From assembly GCA_035509275.1 (NCBI GenBank), contig DATJLU010000219.1, positions 1 to 64,000 on the forward strand: a stretch of DNA of 64,000 bases, in the 5' to 3' direction. Below the pieces are notes generated by a model, which saw only the letters and a list, made by a program, of their open reading frames with translations, searched no databases and was not told the DNA's origin. The DNA is from DAHUYF01 sp035509275 (GTDB taxonomy: Bacteria; Pseudomonadota; Alphaproteobacteria; ATCC43930; CGMCC-115725). This document shows, one piece after another, positions 60,932 through 64,000 of the stretch. The translations under genes and the position numbers were made by a program. Each line of letters opens with the position of its first letter. Positions within the stretch are counted from its first letter, which is position 1.

Positions 60932-61277
60932 CAGGCGGCACGTGGGCGAGACGGATGCCGCTTCAATGTGATCCGCGTCACCGTCTCGGAAGGTCGCGTC
61001 GATTTGCCAGTCCGAGCCGCGCGGCCTGTCTGTCGTGTCGTGCGGCACTGCGGACAGGCCATCGATACCCGTTAGCGAGCGCCTACCGCACGATTTCATC
61101 GAGATCGAACGTGCGAGGAAATTGCATCGGCCGCCGATCGGGTGTACGTTTCTCCATATTTCTCATCGTCATACTCCGGCCCGGGCAATCGCCACGGGCC
61201 GGCTCTCTCTCCTGATAAAACCTCAGGAGCCAGTAGGCAGCACCGCGCACCTTGGCAACCTCAATGGGGAGGGGACC
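60932..61277. other. Intergenic region upstream of the OmpA-like lipoprotein
   Basis: About 346 bases. It contains the palindrome GTGATCCGCGTCAC at 60968-60981 (CRP-type core) between the two-helix protein and the OmpA-like gene. It is close enough to act on the divergent small gene. No other signal is clear. Confidence 0.45.
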
Positions 61278-61859
61278 ATGAAACGCGGCCTCACGTTAAC
61301 AAGCATTGCTCTGCTCGCGCTTGCGATTACGGGCTGCGGCAACAAGTTGTCGCAGCCGATGCCCGGCCCGACACCCGAGAGCCGGGCCGCGCAGCCGGGA
61401 GCCGCGCAATCTACTCTCAATGCCGGCGGGCAGGCGGGTGGCCCGCTCGTTCCGGCCACCAATGTACCACCGGCGACTCAGCAAGCGATGCCGCCCGCGG
61501 CGGCCGGGCCAGCGCCGGCGCGTGAGTTCACGGTGTATTTCGATTTTAACAAGTCGACGCTGACCTCCGCGGGGCGCGAGGTCATCAAGCACGCTGCGGC
61601 CGCGGCGCAGCAGGGGTCGATCGCCCACATCACCGTCACCGGCCACACCGATACAGTCGGGTCTGCCGAGTTCAATCAGCGTCTCTCCGAACGCCGCGCC
61701 GACACCGTACGCCGGGCGCTCATTGCCGCCGGCGTGCCGGCGGGCGAGGTCACCGCAAGAGGCGTCGGCAAAACCGAGCTCGCGGTTCCGACCGCCGACG
61801 GGGTCAAAGAGCCGCGCAACCGTCGCGCCGTGATTGCGGAAGGGGGACCTGGCGCGTAG
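61278..61859 (+). CDS. OmpA-family peptidoglycan-binding lipoprotein (paralogue N, copy 2)
   Basis: The 193-residue lipoprotein has a signal peptide with lipobox ITGC (Cys20), then CGNKLSQPMPGPTPE, a Pro/Ala linker and an OmpA-like C-terminal domain: FTVYFDFNKSTLTSAGREV, ITVTGHTDTVGSAEFNQRLS, RRADTVRRALIAAGVPAGEV and the peptidoglycan-contacting EPRNRRAVI. It probably anchors the outer membrane to the cell wall like Pal. Its N-terminal 20 residues after the Cys match the copy at 56859, which lacks the OmpA domain. GGGGAGGGG lies before the ATG. A terminator follows. Confidence 0.92.
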   Translation: MKRGLTLTSIALLALAITGCGNKLSQPMPGPTPESRAAQPGAAQSTLNAGGQAGGPLVPATNVPPATQQAMPPAAAGPAPAREFTVYFDFNKSTLTSAGREVIKHAAAAAQQGSIAHITVTGHTDTVGSAEFNQRLSERRADTVRRALIAAGVPAGEVTARGVGKTELAVPTADGVKEPRNRRAVIAEGGPGA

Positions 61860-61914
61860 GCCACCGGATAGCCACTCTGGGTTGACCTGCCTGAACCTTG
61901 ATAAGCCAAACCTC

Positions 61915-61950
61915 GCCCCGCCCGGCGCTCCCGCCGAGCGGGGCTTTCTT
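61915..61950 (+). terminator. Intrinsic terminator after the OmpA-like lipoprotein gene
   Basis: The stem GCCCCGC-C-CGGCG pairs with CGCCG-A-GCGGGGC around a 4-base loop, with TTTCTT after it. It separates the OmpA-like gene from the next secreted-protein gene, which therefore has its own promoter. Confidence 0.8.
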
Positions 61951-61982
61951 CTGTCCGCCGAATGGGCACGCCATAGCCGGGC

Positions 61983-62065
61983 GTGAGGCTCGTCACATGT
62001 CATTCTGAGGCCGCTTCCCATGGTGATCGCGGTCACGGGGCAGCTATGCGTTTTCTGCCTACCTT
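61983..62065 (+). promoter_or_regulatory. Tandem GTGA-N6-TCAC control region of paralogue E, copy 2
   Basis: GTGAGGCTCGTCAC at 61983-61996 and GTGATCGCGGTCAC at 62023-62036 have centres 40 bases apart. A probable -10 box TACCTT (62060-62065) puts the second palindrome near -42, a class-II CRP spacing. The stretch from the second palindrome to the ribosome-binding site aligns with the region upstream of copy 1. Confidence 0.6.
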
Positions 62066-62091
62066 CTTCGTATCGACGAGGGAGGACCACC

Positions 62092-62301
62092 ATGAAAATG
62101 CTGCTCGCTGCGACCCTGCTGGTTGGATTTGCATCGTTCACCTCCGCTCATGCCGAGTGGGAGATCCTTGACTCCGGTTCAGCGGTCTATGCGGGTGCTG
62201 CGACCACGCCCGTGACAGCGACGGCGAAGTCGGCCGCACCGGCGACGACCGCTTCTGGCGCGACCAAAGAGTTTGCCAAGAACGACGCTGCGTCGAAGTA
62301 G
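62092..62301 (+). CDS. Small secreted protein, paralogue E (copy 2)
   Basis: The 69-residue protein has a 21-residue signal peptide ending AHA, then EWEILDSGSAVYAGAATTPV and a tail of Thr/Ala/Ser/Lys ending KEFAKNDAASK. It is the paralogue of the gene at 57288-57506. The mature part is about 48 residues. GAGGGAGGACC lies just before the ATG, the same ribosome-binding site as copy 1. The L-family lipoprotein gene follows 106 bases later and may be on the same transcript. Confidence 0.85.
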   Translation: MKMLLAATLLVGFASFTSAHAEWEILDSGSAVYAGAATTPVTATAKSAAPATTASGATKEFAKNDAASK

Positions 62302-62407
62302 TCGTCAGCGCTGCGGCGCCTGCTCGACCGATATCCGGCGCAAGCTGCGTACTGGTCGTGCTCTGTTGCGGCTCAAAGAATAGTTCTCCAACCGGGAGGG
62401 CTCGATC

Positions 62408-62716
62408 ATGCGGCCCTGGTACACGATCTTGCCATTTCTCATCGCGACCACGCTCGGCGGTTGCGCCGAGCTCGCCCCCAACAGCGCCGGCGGCGACACT
62501 TGCCGTTACCAGTCGTTCGGCGGTTGGGGCGACAACGCCGATCTCTCGCAGCAGGTCATGCTTCCCTACAATCCGTACTGGGTGAAGTATGTGCCGGCGA
62601 ATTCGCCGGAAGTCGCGATCTCGGCCCATGATCCTTGCGCCGGTCAGCCCGGCCACGTGCTTTATGCCGTCGATCCCTCCGCAGCACCGTTGCCACGGGC
62701 TGTCGCCGACCGATGA
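62408..62716 (+). CDS. Small lipoprotein, paralogue L (copy 2)
   Basis: The 102-residue protein has lipobox TLGGC (Cys19), then TCRYQSFGGWGDNADLSQ, NPYWVKYVPANSPEV and DPCAGQPGHVLYAVDPSAAPLPRAV. It is the paralogue of 54871-55185, with which it shares about half its residues, both Cys after the anchor, and the AADR/Y end. GGGAGGG lies before the ATG. Unknown function; a small envelope-anchored protein. Confidence 0.82.
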   Translation: MRPWYTILPFLIATTLGGCAELAPNSAGGDTCRYQSFGGWGDNADLSQQVMLPYNPYWVKYVPANSPEVAISAHDPCAGQPGHVLYAVDPSAAPLPRAVADR

Positions 62717-62861
62717 CGGTTCGCCGGCGTGGTGAGCCGCTTCCGCGTCGACCATGCCGAAGGCTAAGATGGCGCTACCGAACTGATACCGGCGCCGTTG
62801 GATCCGCAGCGAGCTTATCCGAAGGGAGGGCGTGGCATTGGTTGTCGGTGAAGGGGAAAAC

Positions 62862-63128
62862 ATGACGCGATTGGTTGCCTGCGCGCTGTCGCTCAGCCTG
62901 ATAGCCTCGGTCGCTGCCGCTCAGACCCCGCCAAAGCACCTTCATCTCTTTAGAACTGAACATGATGCACGGCGGCACTGCGGCAAGGACACCGTCGTCT
63001 GGGCGAGTACGTCGACCCATCGGCTGTATTTGCCCGGCGACAAGCACTATGGGCACACCCATGGCGGCTATGCCTGCGAAGCGGCGGCGCGAGCCCTCGG
63101 CTACCACGCCCCCACGGCTCACGCTTAG
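62862..63128 (+). CDS. Small exported protein with a conserved His/Cys fold
   Basis: The 88-residue protein has a signal peptide ending VAAA, then QTPPKHLHLFRTEHDARRHCG, DTVVWASTSTHRLYLPGDKHYGHTHGGYACEAAARALGYH. The pattern HC-x-x-D-x-VVW...H/YYxxG...YG-x-T...Y-x-CE is seen in small exported alphaproteobacterial proteins of unknown role. Two Cys could form a disulfide or bind metal with the several His. GGTGAAGGGG precedes the ATG. Confidence 0.75.
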   Translation: MTRLVACALSLSLIASVAAAQTPPKHLHLFRTEHDARRHCGKDTVVWASTSTHRLYLPGDKHYGHTHGGYACEAAARALGYHAPTAHA

Positions 63129-63236
63129 GGAGTTTGCTGGCGCGGTTTGATAAAGGCGACATCGGCGCCTTGTCACCTGTCCGGCAAGCTGGGAAGCGGC
63201 GCAGAGAAAGACCCTGATCCGCGCAGGGGTGTGCAT

Positions 63237-63542
63237 GTGGCGCAGTTGACGCGAATGGTCCGGAGGCGCGCGATCATCGTCGCGACGATGGCAGCGGGCG
63301 CATGCTCGTCGGCTGGTCCTCCGGCGCTTTCCGGGAGCTCTGTTCCTCCCGCTTCGCCTGCTTCGGCGGGCGCTGACATCTCGGGTGCGGTGCTGTTCGA
63401 CAGCTGGGAACCGGAGGCATCGGTACACAGCATCGCTTCGCGAGCCTGCGCGGACGTCGGAGCGACAGCCGTCATCGGGGCGGTATCGCCCCAAGGGAAC
63501 CGCTTCAAGCTCCTGCGATATCACTGCTCACTTAATCCTTAG
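63237..63542 (+). CDS. Small exported hypothetical protein
   Basis: About 101 residues from a GTG at 63237 (AGGGG upstream). A basic N-terminus and hydrophobic stretch RRRAIIVATMAAGACSS resemble a lipoprotein signal with a weak lipobox. The mature part contains AVLFDSWEPEASVHSIASRACADVGATAVIGA and RFKLLRYHCS. No homologous family comes to mind. An alternative ATG is at 63255. Confidence 0.55.
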   Translation: MAQLTRMVRRRAIIVATMAAGACSSAGPPALSGSSVPPASPASAGADISGAVLFDSWEPEASVHSIASRACADVGATAVIGAVSPQGNRFKLLRYHCSLNP

Positions 63543-63905
63543 TACCAACACCCGAACGAGAGCGCGCAGGGTGCGGCGCGGCGTTTCTCGTTGCTGCAAT
63601 CGATGTCGGGAAAATGCGATTCGGCGGGCTGCGATCTGCTCGACGGGCTTTGCAGCCATGCGCGCAAATCAGCGTTGCGCCGGCGCGCATCCTTGTCACG
63701 CCGCCGTGATACTGGCGTGACCGCCGTTTGCTTCGATTTTCCTTGGCAAACTCGTGCCGGTCGGCGCGGCGCGCATCTTACGAAGTAGGGGCACCCCTTA
63801 TCCCCGCCATGTTGCCGCCCTGTGGCATTCGAAATTGGCGCGCCCCGCGGCGCGCTCCGTGGCGCAGCATTGCCGCCATCAAGTTCATGACCCAGGAGAT
63901 TTGGT
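63543..63905. other. Gap with no recognised gene
   Basis: About 360 bases, GC-rich, with short open frames that show no protein character. No RNA gene, terminator or repeat from the families above was recognised. Confidence 0.4.
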
Positions 63906-64000
63906 ATGTTGCGTCCGCTTACGAATTTCGTTCTCCCCCTGTCGCTCGTTGCCGCACTGGCGCTGCCGCTCGTCAGCCGCCCAGCGCTCGCGGCCGGCGA
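63906..64000 (+). CDS. Exported protein, 5' end only (truncated by the window edge)
   Basis: The frame starts MLRPLTNFVLPLSLVAALALPLV and continues SRPALAAG into the right edge. This is a normal Sec signal peptide with AxA cleavage site. CAGGAG lies seven bases before the ATG. The function cannot be judged from 31 residues. Confidence 0.75.
   Translation, partial: MLRPLTNFVLPLSLVAALALPLVSRPALAAG

Noticed and set aside
60627..60941. Alternative 104-codon frame on the minus strand
   Set aside because: It overlaps the two-helix membrane protein in another frame and lacks hydrophobic segments or any domain.

Overview
The window is high-GC DNA from a heterotrophic alphaproteobacterium. The lineage call is an inference from the gene families, a GGAAC-N17-CGTT promoter of the alphaproteobacterial general stress response (EcfG) type, and the style of the small secreted proteins; I cannot name a genus. 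There is no phage, plasmid, transposase, integrase or CRISPR signature. Nearly all of it is densely coding chromosome.

Layout. 0.2-5.2 kb: cyanide-insensitive bd-type quinol oxidase (cioAB) and a FUSC-type exporter, both on the minus strand, then a decayed GFA-family gene. 5.8-12.9 kb: redox and efflux genes on the plus strand (MOSC/ferredoxin-reductase fusion, mercuric-reductase-like flavoprotein, EmrAB-like pump, cupredoxin lipoprotein). 13-15.8 kb: a phytanoyl-CoA-dioxygenase-like enzyme and a B12-binding radical SAM protein that sits between two copies of a palindromic repeat. 16-24 kb: signalling (degenerate GGDEF/EAL-like protein, CheY-like regulator, receiver-kinase) and a TonB-dependent receptor divergent from a MoxYX-like two-component pair. 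24-37.6 kb: VOC protein and enoyl-CoA hydratase, TPR-glycosyltransferase, a truncated kinase, an HMCES/YedK protein, two large PAS hybrid kinases, an acyl-CoA-dehydrogenase-fold protein that looks like a 3-sulfinopropanoyl-CoA desulfinase, a PAS protein and an MFS transporter.

37.8-53 kb is the metabolic core. A glycogen-debranching-like enzyme is divergent from a roughly 13 kb operon: HAD phosphatase, tal, pgi, gnd, tkt, zwf, Cof-type HAD, pgl, galM, rpe, and a fused rpiA-gntK. This encodes the whole oxidative and non-oxidative pentose phosphate pathway, with sugar entry through glucose mutarotation and gluconate phosphorylation. No Entner-Doudoroff genes or phosphofructokinase are in the window.

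53.2-64 kb is more loosely packed and rich in small exported proteins: a short FUSC protein with a CYTH/VTC-like partner, two VOC proteins, an alpha/beta hydrolase, a CCHC zinc-knuckle protein, an Xre regulator and tRNA-Ser(UGA). Three small envelope-protein families each occur twice here, once near 55-57.5 kb on the minus strand and once near 61.3-62.7 kb on the plus strand. One pair keeps a homologous promoter region with two GTGA-N6-TCAC palindromes about 40 bp apart, a CRP-like arrangement. This duplicated locus and its shared control region are the best candidate for something undescribed. Other points of interest are the rpiA-gntK fusion, the altered active site of the acyl-CoA-dehydrogenase-like protein, four copies of a hairpin repeat, and several gene remnants.
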